Part shown: positions 21,996 through 33,357 of the stretch, one piece after another
Position numbering within the stretch: position 1 is the first letter of the stretch
Layout: each line of letters begins with the position of its first letter
Assembly (NCBI GenBank): GCA_030704615.1
Contig: CM060732.1
Span: 25,236,001-25,300,000 of the forward strand
From: Takakia lepidozioides
Lineage: Eukaryota; Streptophyta; Takakiopsida; Takakiales; Takakiaceae
Reading direction: 5' to 3'
DNA length: 64,000 bases
Notes under the pieces: model-generated
Told to the model about the DNA's origin: nothing
Seen by the model: only the letters and a program-made list of their open reading frames with translations
Database searches by the model: none
Position numbers and translations under genes: made by a program

Positions 21996-24104
21996 AGAAA
22001 TCAGCCCCAGTTCTTTACGTTCCCCTTACTCCATTATCCGAACTAGCCTAATCGCTGCGTGTGGAAGGGGATGACCGCATATCATGGGTCGCCCTTCGCC
22101 AAGGCTCCTCATTATATATTATATGCGGTTATTGCCTTCCATGCAACGATTACCTCACTTCATATAGGATAGCACATGGATGAAACTGCGGCCTCTTGGA
22201 TAATGAGCAATGATTAAGGGAGATCATGTTTTACTGTGTCATATCGGCGCCTCCAGATGCGAGCTTGACAGTTGAAAAACTTCAGATCTGTCCTCTCGTA
22301 CATTAACTTTTTGTGTAGGAGATATTGCCAGGGACCAGATCTACATCAACTCGCCCCTAAACGATCCCTGTATGAAACATTCCGCCTCGTCAGTTCGACC
22401 TCCTGGGCTCGCCCCTGTTTCGTGGAATGATCCCTCAGGGATCAAAGTATGGCAATTTGTTGCGATCCATAGAGCTTATTTTTCCGCCCACTACAGCTTA
22501 ATGGTATTATTGTAAAGAATCTGAATGTACAAGCGAATGGTATCTAGCCTCTACTGTTTCATCAATGAATATGGCTAATTAGAAGCCTCTAAAAGTCATA
22601 GTGGAATGTGGCAAATGTAATCACTATGGAGCTGAAGGTTGCATAGAACGTAAAAGCGTAGCAACAACAGCAGGATCAGGATAATGTGACAGTTTTGCAG
22701 GTTTTGAAACTGATGCCCGCCAATATTGTATGTAGTCACAGATACATGTTGGTCGTACTTGTTCATGTGCTCTCGCAAAGCAGAGCTGCCTTCAAGAGTA
22801 TTCCAGAATTCAAGTTTAGGATATTCCTCAACAATCTTAGGCCCCTGCCGCACCGGGCTGCTAGCGTAAAACACTTGCTAACGGCTTAGCAGGCCCGTTT
22901 TCCTAACAGCTGCTCCAACTAAAATTATCTCTGCCGCACCGAAAAGTTACCGTAACAAAGGTTAGCGCGAAGTTTTAGTTTTAAAGCATCGTTCGCTGCC
23001 CGTGCCCGTTTTCCCTCGCCACGTTTGCTCGGCGTTTCTCCTGATGCCTCTCCAGGCTGATACAGCATTTGTATAGAACCATGAGTGGATGTCCTGTCTG
23101 ACACTAACAAAGGGCCCGGAGGACGGACAAAGTAGAATGACAAGAAACCAACTTCATTACCTCCAAAGGGGTGCCCAAGAGCCATGGAATGAAGTAAAGA
23201 GGGAGAAGAGTTGTCAGTGCATGTATAGGTAATTCCAGTTTGTGTTCTGGGGTTGTTTGGATTTATATTTAATGGCTCATAGTGACATCCTACTAGAAGT
23301 AAGCTTGTTGTTTCTGGCATTGCTTATTTGGTCCTTTACTAGAAACACATGTGTAACTTGTGGAGGGGATTGCACAAACTAGTATGAGAGAAGACCAGGC
23401 TTGTGAGTGAGAATGAAGGGATGGACCCTTCCAGAGTTTCTTGCAAATGTGAGCCAGATGTACCCTTTGAGGCATAGTCCCCACAGGCTATCAACCCTAG
23501 AGATGGGTTGTGTATCCATCAGTGTGATGGAGTTGTGTACCCATCAGTGTGCACACAGCCAACCATTATGTAGAGGCAGTACATATTCTATTTAATTTCT
23601 TGAATTGCACAATGCCCACAAATTCCTTTGTTGTTATCTTTACATCATGCTCGTCATATGGAGTGAAACTAATATTTAACTTCAATTTCACATTACCCTA
23701 GTTCCCAGAAGAAATGTTTAAGGTCAATGATAGAGTTCATCAATTCACTTTTTGCAAACATGCCATGGAGCTCAGGGTGAGGCAGCACCAAGGAGGCCTA
23801 TGGTGACTGGTTTTGTTAAGGGCCTGAAGAGTAGTGGAGAGGGTTCTCCAGAAATGAGGTAATGAATCGGAAAGGGTGGACCTGTTTCCAGAAGAGGCTA
23901 CGAAGTTTAGAGTGTATTATATGTTCTCAAGGGAAATATGATGTTTATTGTCATGTCATTAGACCTTTGGGTGTCTCTGACCACATTGAATGTTTATGGT
24001 TTATATAACTTGCATGGCACTATCACCTGGCTGCCCAGTGATCAAAGGGGCCACATCCAAGGGGCCACATCCAGTGCATCACCTCCCCCATCCCACCTGC
24101 ATTT
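21996..24104. other. Gap, no gene recognised
   Basis: Open stretches near 22.6-22.9 and 22.9-23.3 kb show no family resemblance. gctgccgcaccg-type words repeat near 22.85 and 22.93 kb. Confidence 0.4.
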
Positions 24105-24250
24105 CTAGAGGATATCTGGAAAACTCGGATCAATTGTCTATTTCAAGGTAAGTCATACGACCAGCGTGAGCCCCTGACAAAGGTAGTTTCTGCCCCTTTG
24201 TGTCCTGCTCAAATTGGGCACGGGTCAATGGCCACAATCTTCATAGAATG
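24105..24250 (+). mobile_element. LINE 3'-end fragment
   Basis: tctagaggatatctggaaa followed by gcccctgacaaaggtagttt and caatggccacaa matches the C-terminus (FLEDIWK) and 3' UTR of the LINE at 57 kb (there on the minus strand) and the copy at 30.66 kb. Confidence 0.7.
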
Positions 24251-24312
24251 CACTGGCTGCTAGTTCAGGACTTTGATGATGTGGCACCGGGAATTCTGGC
24301 AAGGGCACTAGC

Positions 24313-24747
24313 CTACTTCTCATTGGCCTCAACAACTACTTGGGCCTTCTCCACCAGCTTGTTGATGTGGGCAGCTAGTGCATCAGCTTCCTTTTCTTGT
24401 GCCTTTGCCATACTCTGCCTTATCTGCACATCACTAGCATCCTGCACAGCAGATATGTAGCCAGAAATTGAAGTTGAACTATGTGTACTTTGTACACATG
24501 TTTATGTAGCGCTCTCTCTATCTCATGATGTCTACACACTACATAACAAGAGGGAGAAGGAATGAGAACTAAATTCACATGTTAGACGGCCCATTAATCC
24601 CAAACAATGAGAATATGCATTTGCACATGATTTTGTCCTTCCACTCCCTTCTGAGCAAATAAAGGATGTGCCTAGAATTCGTACCTTAGTGAAAATATTG
24701 GATGCTTCTTCAACATCAAAAGATTGCAAAATGCTAATAGTCGCCTC
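24313..24747 (-). CDS. 3' end of a gene of unknown function (two terminal exons)
   Basis: Two phase-0 exons with GT-AG borders were found on the minus strand. The first, 24747-24685, encodes a 21-residue piece with ILQSFDVEEASNIFTK. The second, 24441-24313, encodes a 42-residue helical, Ala/Glu/Lys-rich piece (AKAQEKEADALAAHINKLVE) and ends in TAG. The pieces join cleanly. I do not recognise the family. Upstream exons should lie above 24.75 kb on the minus strand but I could not pick them. It may be a decayed copy, or part of a longer coiled-coil protein. Confidence 0.45.
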
Positions 24748-26598
24748 CTTTCTTTTACAACAAAGGGAACAGGGTGGAGAGACAGACATGCATGTGGTAT
24801 ATATCAGAATGCCAATCCTCACAGCCTAATTTGTCCCATTCAATTCTAAGTCCTACCTTGCATGCACCCAAAAATCCTGGCAGAAGAGTGACCGGCACTT
24901 TGGCAGGTCTTGACTAGCGTTGCCACGCTCTGGCAGCGAACGCAACCTCTGCCAGAAGCAGGCCAGCCCCTACTCCCCAGAATGTTGCTACACGATGCCT
25001 GTCTCTACTATCCGCTGCCATACTCCTACCATTACAAAACACTTGTTATATCTTCTTGCCTCCCGGATACGTTAGCTAATGTATTAGCCATGGGGACTGC
25101 AGCTACTGGTCGCTTGTTGAGCAGAGTGCCATTCAGGCTGCCGGTGTCCATCAGCTCCCACTTTGCTGCCTGCAACCACTCAAATGCCGACATTCACTCA
25201 TCTTATTCCAGTCTCTTAGAAACCACTCTTGTTGCCAACTTATACCCTTGTCCAACTGTTTCATTTTTCCCGAATTTTTAACTCTCACAGCCTCTCTTTC
25301 TTCTTCTTCCTCTATCTCTCTAGGCCTTCGTGCTCCCACTTAACAACAACCTATCGTAGCCAGCTTCTTCTCCTTCATTGCCTTCTAGAATGGTAGATAG
25401 AGCACTTCTGACTTCATTCCCCTCTCCTTCTCTGCTTGTCTAATGTCACTGAAGGTCTATGGCAAAGGCTACAACAAACACAATTATTCAGTACGTCACT
25501 TTATCTTCTTATTCCTCTTGGTTGATTTGACAACTCAAGGAACAGAGAGAGTAGCGCGGTGATAGAGCCCCTGTACCTAATTCAAGAGGTCTAGGATTGA
25601 TGTCCTTGCTAACAAACAAGGGAGGTTTCTGGGGACATAAATGAATGGAGTCAATGTCTGCAGAATAAGGGGAGGAGGTCTTGGCAGAGAGTTCACATGC
25701 TTGGAGGAGGCACTCATCTGCACCGTGTTTCAGCTGGACTTCATTCCTCTTCTTTTCAGGCATCCTGTTTGCATACAAAAAATTTGAGGGGAATGAAAAC
25801 TAACCCTGGAATTCCATGTAATGACTGCATGCTTCCCTGCTGGCTATTGCACCCAACCAAACTTTCAAAGAGACTGAGCAACGACAACACCTTCAACTTT
25901 CAACGAGAGACTGAGCATCCTTCATTTCAAAATGACCCACGACCTTCGGCTATGGGGTACAGGATGGACTCTGGGTGCTGACACTAGAAGCATTCGTGTC
26001 TTTTCCGAATCGACTACATACAACCGAACCACTTGGTAGTAAACTGGACTACTGGAGAGTAGAAACAGACAATGTGGGCCCATGGGGGCATTTCAGACGG
26101 CGGAGAGAAGTGGGGTCGACAACTCCGGAGTCGTAGCAGAATTCCGGGCTATTTTATGAATTGCGTAAATACATAAAATTTGAAAAAGCCAAAATTACAA
26201 GTGATTATAATTACTGCACATGCGACTACAAATTTCTTTTCCTAATTCGATTAATGGAATAAAGATATTTATTCATTAAAGTGAATATGTAGTCGACTCA
26301 ACGACTCCATGAACCAGTGCGCATTCATGGCACCCATGATTCGGCAGCAAATGATTCGGCAGCACATTTGCTGACGTGGCTTTCACAAAAAGAGGTAAAC
26401 TAAATGTGGCCTTGGGGGAATAGATATTTTAATACATGCTGCCTCCACATGGCAGAGACATGGATGCAAGTGCTTCTTCGGACATGGCGGGACGTGGGAA
26501 TGCGAATCTTGACACGGCAAGACCTTCGTATACTGAGCGCGCGTAGTGGTTTCTCAGAAGGGTGTAATGATGAAAGGAAAAAGAAATCATCCCATTTC
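24748..26598. other. Gap, possible upstream part of the 24.3-kb gene
   Basis: No convincing exons seen. A tRNA-like stretch near 25551 (agtagcgcggtgatagagcc) may be a SINE head. Confidence 0.4.
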
Positions 26599-26731
26599 TT
26601 TATGCAGAGGAAGCCCCTTCTGTCGGGCGCTCCTTGAATTTTATGCCAGGGCCGAGTGCGGTAGCCATCGGCCCTTGCCCGCATAAAATTCAAGGGGCGC
26701 CCGACATGAGGGGCCTTCCTCTATACATAAA
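26599..26731. repeat. Long imperfect palindrome with nested stem
   Basis: The left arm 26599-26646 (ending tccttgaattttatgc) pairs with the right arm 26681-26731 (starting gcataaaattcaagg). Inside the 34-bp spacer, agggccga pairs with tcggccct. A third copy of one arm lies at about 26800-26845, and part of it (cataaaattcaaggagcgcc) recurs at 62.67 kb. Confidence 0.85.
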
Positions 26732-27145
26732 ATCGAGTAGGTAGGCATGGAAAGTGAGTAAGTTAGGAGGGATTCTGCGATTTACAGCCCGAGGCCCTAA
26801 ATAAAATTCAAGGAGCGCCCCACGGCCTTCCTCTATACATTAAAAGCAGGTGGGTCGCTGCCACTTTTGAGACTAATTCTCAGGCCAAATCAGCCACCCT
26901 GTGTACTGCCGATTCGGCAGGCAGAATCCGCAGGGATGGCCGATTATGCATCGGGGACGGCAGATCAACTACCCAGGCCCATGTCATCAGCCATCAATTC
27001 GCCCGCACACCAAATGAGGCTCGCCCCGTTTATATCCTCTCCGGGGCTCTGAATCTGGGCAATCGATATGGGATAATTGGACCCAATCATATTGCACCAG
27101 GTGGCGGAGAGAATACGCCACAACCTCCTTTTAACGCCAGTGAAT

Positions 27146-27197
27146 GGGCCGTGTTGGGCCGACTCTGCTTTGCGGCAGAGTCGGCCCAACACGGCCC
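27146..27197. repeat. Perfect 23-bp inverted repeat with 6-base loop
   Basis: The arm 27146-27168 (gggccgtgttgggccgactc...) is exactly complementary to 27175-27197, with loop tttgcg. It is GC-rich and would form a very stable hairpin. No T run follows, so it does not look like a terminator. Confidence 0.92.
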
Positions 27198-27270
27198 GTT
27201 CTCTAAGTTAGTACGTAAGGAATTTTCAAAAAAACTCTTTTGTATTTCGAGTGGGCTTATTTTGTGGAAT

Positions 27271-27344
27271 AAAGTGCCAGGCTGGCGAGTAGCGCCAGTG
27301 GCTTACAGTCCGTAACGCTACTCGCCAGCCTGGCAAGGCACTTT
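27271..27344. repeat. Perfect 20-bp inverted repeat with outer extension
   Basis: tgccaggctggcgagtagcg (27275-27294) is exactly complementary to 27316-27335. The outer aaagtgcc and ggcacttt can extend the stem after one bulge. Confidence 0.92.
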
Positions 27345-27404
27345 TTTCTTTACGCAGGGTAAGCAACCCACGCGCGTTGCTTCACTGGTTCTCGCCCCTT
27401 GCCA

Positions 27405-27428
27405 CGAGGGCGTCGGGCTCCGCCCTCG
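27405..27428. repeat. Short perfect inverted repeat
   Basis: cgagggcg / cgccctcg around an 8-base loop. It is the last of the palindrome series, and aggagggattctgcgattta follows at 27431, a word also found at 26766. Confidence 0.75.
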
Positions 27429-28107
27429 TAGGAGGGATTCTGCGATTTACGCTTCCAGGTCTAAGTAAAGTAATCTGCATCAACTGACCTTATTAGCGTA
27501 CACAGCATTGGGTCGGTATTGGAAAACAAATATTAGAAAATAACAATAATTGACCTTGACAGCCACGAGTTTCTTTCTTCCTGACACGTGGGGGAACTCT
27601 ACCCATTATATACCCGGGGACGCGTGACAGGCCGGACACAACACCGGGTGAAGCAGGACGCAGAGGACAGGTTCGCCCAGGGAAATGACGGGTCGGGCGC
27701 CCCGAGAGGACCTCCCGGGAAAGTACCGGGCTAAAGTGCTCTGCGTAAGGTAGCTATGGCGCTCGCCGGCTTTCTTGGTAGGAGGGACTATTATGCGATG
27801 AGGCTCTCGTTGTCAGCCATTTCTGTCTTGCTTGCCGTGCCTGCATCCTTCGCTCACTGCTGCATCCTGCTTCGATTTCGTTTTACATATCTTTCTCGCT
27901 TCTTTTCCCTCTTGCGGAGTTGCACCTGCTGCCCCTTGAGTGTTGGAGGCGGTAGCTCTGTCGTTGAGGATAGGTGCCTGTGTCTCAAGGAACTAGCTTT
28001 GAGAGAGTTTTCACCTCCCCCGCAGCTCTCTCTCAGACGTTTGTGGCTCGGATCACTCTGATGCTTCTCCGACGCTTGAAATTCCGTCATGAAGATTGAG
28101 GCGCTCA
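27429..28107. other. GC-rich promoter-like stretch
   Basis: It contains tatatacccgggg at about 27607 and is GC-rich to 27740. It may be the promoter and leader of the short gene that follows. An open stretch at 27756-28061 is unclassified. Confidence 0.35.
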
Positions 28108-29471
28108 ATGGTAGATGAGATCAAGAGCCTGGCTCAAGAGTGGAAACGAAGGGGCGGATCAGGGGCCACCAAGCAGGTAGGTGATGCTATTTGGCAGAGA
28201 GCTGAGGATCCTGTCTGCTCGTTGCAATTTCTCTTCCTTCGACAAAATTTCAGTTCTCTACCAGTTTGCATTTCTCATAACATGTGGTTCCTGAAGTATT
28301 TCTAAATTGGTGTGGCGTTCATCATTTCAATTCAGCAGCTTGGTGAACTTTGCGCACCTGCATTATTATTCAATTTCGATTCTAACCCTTTTTAAAATAA
28401 AATGAATGAACTTCTAGGGTTTTTCAGATACTTTAGCGGCTAACTATATGTAACTGGAAGGTGCGGACGTCAGTTTCTACTTAGCAGGGCCATGTCATGT
28501 TTCGTGTACTCAGTACCTAGAGTCGGATATGCAGGATTTAACTTGGAGGTGTTCATCTTTAATCAAGCAGAAAGACTGATCCTCGAGGGGGACGTTATTC
28601 AGTAGAAACTGTATTGTACGCAGTCGACTTTCTCTCTGAGGAGGAGGTGAGGCTGGTAGTTTGGTATTCGCTGCTTTAAAGTTTACTCAGCTGTTGAAAG
28701 TCTCTTCTTTGCTTCACTGTATATGCTCTCTGTAGGCCCCGTCGGAGCTCAGATGTCTAGTTGTTACGGTGTTTGCTTCATCGAGGTAGATAATCTATCA
28801 GAAGCAACGAAGTGCTGAAATTTTTAGCAGCTTTTTTGAAATTGAGAATCATGAAGACAAAACTATTTTTCTAGGAATTCTATTAAGATTGCAGAACGGA
28901 TAGGGGATAGGGGCAGAACAGGTAGAGCTAGACAAAGAGAACATGTCACCATTTTATTTGGTGGTGAAATCCTCTCGCTGAGGAATGGCTTGTTGTAGTC
29001 TCTACTTAGCAGACACAAAGCAACTGTTTTGCAGGCCTGTGGGAATCCTTAAAGAGCAAAATCTGCTCAGGAAGTTATGAAGCTTTGAGAACACTAGAAC
29101 TTCCTGAGGAAGATGGAGCTCAGGAAGTGAAGGTCACTGCTGTTTTACAAGGGATTTTGGTGGATCGGCTTCCCACAAATGGAAATTTGGAGCTATATTG
29201 AGGTGTAAAGAGAAGCTCTGATCATTGTAAAAAAACAGTCATGTTTGAGAAGACAAATTATGATACAATTCTCCATCCTTTTCAGCCACATGGCAGTTCC
29301 TATTCCAGCAATGCACTACGGCAGGTATGTTCCAGTCCTGGCTGTTGATACAATGCCTACAAGGATCCTTGTTTGACTCTCTTTGGTCCTCAGGCTCTAG
29401 AACTTCTCTTGAAAGACAAGCCTAGAAAAATTGTGGACAAATCTCTTCTTGAAAATCACTTCACCCTGTAG
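28108..29471 (+). CDS. Short three-exon gene, 61 aa, unknown function
   Basis: The exons 28108-28176, 29286-29324 and 29394-29471 are all phase 0 with good GT-AG borders (gtaggt, ttttcag, gtatgt, cctcag). The product starts MVDEIKSLAQEWKRR and ends KPRKIVDKSLLENHFTL, then TAG. An in-frame TGA upstream of the ATG fixes the start. The second half looks helical and charged. No signal peptide or membrane helix. I do not recognise the family. It could instead be the 5' part of a longer transcript that includes the sulfotransferase gene starting 745 bp downstream. Confidence 0.45.
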
Positions 29472-30216
29472 ATCTGATGTTTCCAGTTAAGGACAAGATT
29501 GCTGTGATCTTTAAATGTACTTCTATGTTCGTTGCTGGTGAGATTTTGGAGCCTTTGTAGCTAATGAAGTGATAAAAAATTACGGTTGCACATCAGAGTT
29601 TTGACACACGGACTGTGAAAATGTGAATGTTTGTTTGCTGTTACATTTGGCCCATGTTCTTGGCAAGGGCACCACTAGGACCTTTTGTAGCTGAGTGTTG
29701 CCCTGTTATAGCACTTTCAGTGCAGTAGGCTTCGAATCTGCTTTAGCACCCTGTTATACTATTGCTGTCCTGAGAATATGTGTAAAAGGAGCAGTCTGAT
29801 TTGGTGGACTGTGAAGAGGACATTGTCTAACTTCAAGTAGCGGGAAGAGGTGTAGGGGCAAAGTGAGACTGAGACTTGTGTTGATGAATTGGACAGATGG
29901 TCCTCAACTGTCTAAAGAAGCGTGCAGCAGAATTCACTATGTGTGTTGATTCTAACAAGGTGAGCTTGTTGACATTCCAAGAATCATTATTTTTTTTGTG
30001 GCATGACGAGAAGCCTCTTGCATAGCTCGGGGCCGATGTATGATGGTAGGTGAGGACAGTAAACTGAACATACGATGGAAGGATGGAAGCACCCTGGTTG
30101 TTTGGATTCAAGCAGGAAATGCAGATGGTATACAGAGTTTAAAGAACAAGTTACTGTACCACGGCATGTGAGGAGAGAGATTACCACAATTTTAATCTGT
30201 TCTCTATGTTGTTGAC
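29472..30216. other. Leader/promoter region of the sulfotransferase gene
   Basis: No coding signal. tgttgacatgcag just before and over the ATG could also act as a splice acceptor, so a leader intron is possible. Confidence 0.4.
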
Positions 30217-30506
30217 ATGCAGGATTTCTGGGTGGGGAAGGATACCAGGAAAATCTCGTCAGTGTGGAAGTTGTTTATGCTGGTGGTGGTTGGGGTTTGT
30301 GGCATCTACGTTTGCATGGTAGGTGTGGATCGTAGACACACATACCCGCAATTGCAGCAGGATCTCTTTTGGAAAGACTGGAATCAGGGAAATTACTCCT
30401 GCCCTAGGCATATCTCGTCTCTCGACTTCCCTCAACATCATCCCCGGCCAGTGACTTTTGACCGGTACTTGCACCTGATTGTCTTTTCAGAAGTGGATTG
30501 CTGTGC

Positions 30507-30539
<33 letters not shown>

Positions 30540-33357
30540 TGAGCATGGGCGGCAAACAACGTCTTATGAGTACATTCTCTCTCTCTCTACCCTGCCCAGG
30601 CCCTTTTGGGGTCTAGTAATTGGGCAAAGCGCGCACAGCAGATGGATGTTTGTCTGAAGGGATTTCTAGAGGATCTCTGGAAATCTTGGATCAATTGTCT
30701 GTTTCAAGGTAAGTTATACTAGCGTCAGCCCCTGACAAAGGTAGTTTCTGTGCCTTCGTGTTCCGCTCAAACTGGGCGCAGGTTCAATGGCCACAAGGCT
30801 ACAGCAAACAACGTCTTATGAGTACATTCCGTCTGCCCTGCACACAACCCAGAGTGATGGGCAGATGACTTCCCCTTGCATGTCATTTCTGTGGTGAACG
30901 CAAAACTATAATCAATAACTCCACAACCGGGTTGTTGAGTTTGCATGCAGACAAGTGCCTAATGGCATTTGGGGGAAAATAAGTATATACCTGCAGCTGA
31001 GCTGCGGGGATAAGCTAAACCCTGGTGGCTACAAAAGGCTCTGGAGGGTTAGTTTCCCGCGGGGTCGATGGCCGTAAGGCTATGGCAAGCCAGTGTCCAC
31101 AGAGAAAAGGCATGAGTCCTTTCTCTCTCTCTCTCTGCGTGCATTCATTTGGCCTGGTTTTCTGTGGCTGTCATGTATTCTTGTCCAATAGGTCTTTGGG
31201 CTTACAGCTGATCCTTTCTTGTCTTCTCTCTTGCACTGATATCTAAAGTCCATGTCTTCACCTTCTATGTGATCCTGGAAGCATTGCTACCAGAACCCTC
31301 TTTCTGCCAGCCTGCATGCTATGCACTAGTTGTGCAATTTGCGCACTGTGGTATGGCCGTAGCTATTTGTAGACCAATCCACAACTCGATGGAAATCAAG
31401 AGGCAATTGTACGATGTCTGGTGGTCTTTTGCAGGCAAGAATGTGCATGCACACCTGTACATTATTTTGTAATTTTGTCGATGCAAAGATCAGGGAGTGG
31501 ATGGTTTGAGACGCTCCTGAACAACCACCCAAACATAAGCTCACATGGTGAAATTTTCTCACTGAAGAGTCGGCGGGAGAATTTCAGTACCATTGCAGAG
31601 ACACTGGATGCTGTCTACAACCTTGACTGGCACAGTAGTGCTGCTAAGAATGAGTGCACTGCGGCTGTCGGTCTGAAATGGATGCTAAATCAGGTATTTC
31701 AGGTTTCCAGTGATCAGGAAATAATCATTTGCATTTATGGCATGCTGAGTCCGTCAACTGACCACTGGTTGTGGACTGACTGATTAATCAGGTATGTGAT
31801 AACTGTGTCAGTATCAATTGTACTTTCTATCATGTAGTTCTTGGCCATGGAAGGAATAGAGGCTCTAATGTCCAGTTGGAAACTGCCTGATACAAGGAAG
31901 GGTTGGTATTCAATTAATTCCCTTCAATGTCAACGCTTTATTTGCATTCTGAGGTCTGTTACAGTTTATGGACTGCTGTGAAAGACACAGTGGACCCTTT
32001 ATTGACAAGTTTCTTTATCCTTTCTCGTGTCTCTCAAATATTTTGGATTGCGGCAATGGCAGGGAGCAATGGAGTACAACAGAGAGGTGGGGGGATATTT
32101 TCAGAGGCAGGGCGTTTCTGTGATACTGTTACTCCGACGAAATATGCTGAAGCGCTTTATCTCCATCTTGGCCAATGCTTATGACCGACAAGCGAAGCCT
32201 TTAAATGGCACCCATAAGTCGCATGTGCATTCCAAGGAGGAGGTCTCTCTCTCTTCTCTTTCTCTCCGGGCCTCGCTGGATGCAATATTGCTTTCTGTTT
32301 TCTGTGTTTTCTCTCTTCAAGCAACTGGCCCAGTGGTTAGGCAGCTGAGAAAGTGTCTGTGAGTTAAGGTCCATACAAAGTGTATGCTGGTTTTTATCCG
32401 ATATAGCCAACCCAGCTATATGAGATCACCTTGTGGAGGCTTTCTGGCTAGACCGGGTGTTACACACCTTGGGAAAGTTGACAAGCTGTAGACTAATGAG
32501 CCCCTGACGAATTGGGCCACCGTGTGAGAAAAATGGCACTTTGAATGTGCCCTACCTCACAACCCAGGATCTGGCTCTATTATTTTTGCTTTTCTCTTGT
32601 CTTTTTTCGTGATCATCTGGGGCAAATCTGATTACATTTCAATATGCCAAAGCTGATATCTATACAATCCAGTAGGGCTGGAACTGCTTGACTGGTTCTG
32701 AGATGAAATTTTTCTCACCTCTGACTAAGCTTTGGTTGGTTGCAGGCAAAAACATTGGCAGAGTATAGACCAACTATAAATATTCAACACTTGCCCAGGA
32801 ATTTGCAGCGTGTCCAGGAGATAGCAAGTGATGCTCAACATTTTTTCAACATCACCCGACTTGCACTTGTGTTCTATGAGGACTTGATGAAGAACCCTCG
32901 GGTAAGCCCCCAGCTCTTCTGCTTAACGTGGGGTAAGGATGACACTGTTGGCAGAGCTTGGGATCTGAGGCATTTCTTCTTCTCCTCCTTTCTGGAAGTG
33001 GATTGCTGTCAGCTCTTTATGAGCACTAGAGTGATTTCAGGCCAAGTTTGCATACCCCAGTGGATGAAAACCACTACCAGCCTTGGCAATTTAGTCTCCT
33101 ATACAATTCATAAGCAAATATATATCACAGGAGGGTTCTCTATGACCCCCTACTAAGTTGCTTGTCTGATAGGCCCGCAGAGCATGGAGGAAGTGCAAGC
33201 GTTCCTCGGGGTGGAGCCAAGAAAACTGGAGAGCCGGCAAGTGAAAATTCACACACGGCCCTTGAAGGAACAGATAATGAATTGGGATGGGGTTTGGACA
33301 CGCCTTAAAGGCACCAAGTTTGAGAGTTTTCTCAAGGATGAGGATTATAGCACATAG
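30217..33357 (+). CDS. Plant membrane-anchored sulfotransferase family protein (complete, 339 aa)
   Basis: It is predicted to transfer sulfate from PAPS to an unknown acceptor, probably in the Golgi. Exons: 30217-30464, 31435-31693, 32063-32242, 32746-32901 and 33181-33357. All phases agree and give 339 codons plus TAG, close to the usual length of the Arabidopsis At3g50620-like family. A type II signal anchor lies at about residues 18-36 (LFMLVVVGVCGIYVCMV). The 5' PAPS loop is SMQRSGSGWFE (residues 98-108), and a 3' phosphate-binding segment SVILLLRRNMLKRFIS lies at 188-203. The NGTHKSH stretch and the terminal RQVKIHTRPL also fit the family. The ATG is chosen because MQDFWVGKDT resembles the family's N-terminus. 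Intron 1 holds LINE 3'-end debris and CT repeats. No defect seen. Confidence 0.88.
30508..30540 (+). repeat. CT microsatellite in intron 1
   Basis: A (CT)n run of about 32 bp in the first intron of the sulfotransferase gene, inside LINE-derived sequence. Confidence 0.85.
30658..30870 (+). mobile_element. LINE 3'-end fragment in sulfotransferase intron 1
   Basis: ttctagaggatctctggaaa (FLEDLWK), then cccctgacaaaggtagtttc, atggccacaaggct and acgtcttatgagtacatt, follow the same order as the 3' end of the LINE at 57 kb. Pieces of the same tail occur again at about 30545-30600 and 31060-31110, so there were several insertions or a local duplication. Confidence 0.75.

Noticed and set aside
27146-27197. 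Bacterial-type terminator hairpin
   Set aside because: No T run follows, and the surrounding genes are eukaryotic with introns.
27756-28061. Secreted protein beginning MALAGFLGRR
   Set aside because: No homologue known to me and no splice continuation; probably a leader sequence of the following gene.
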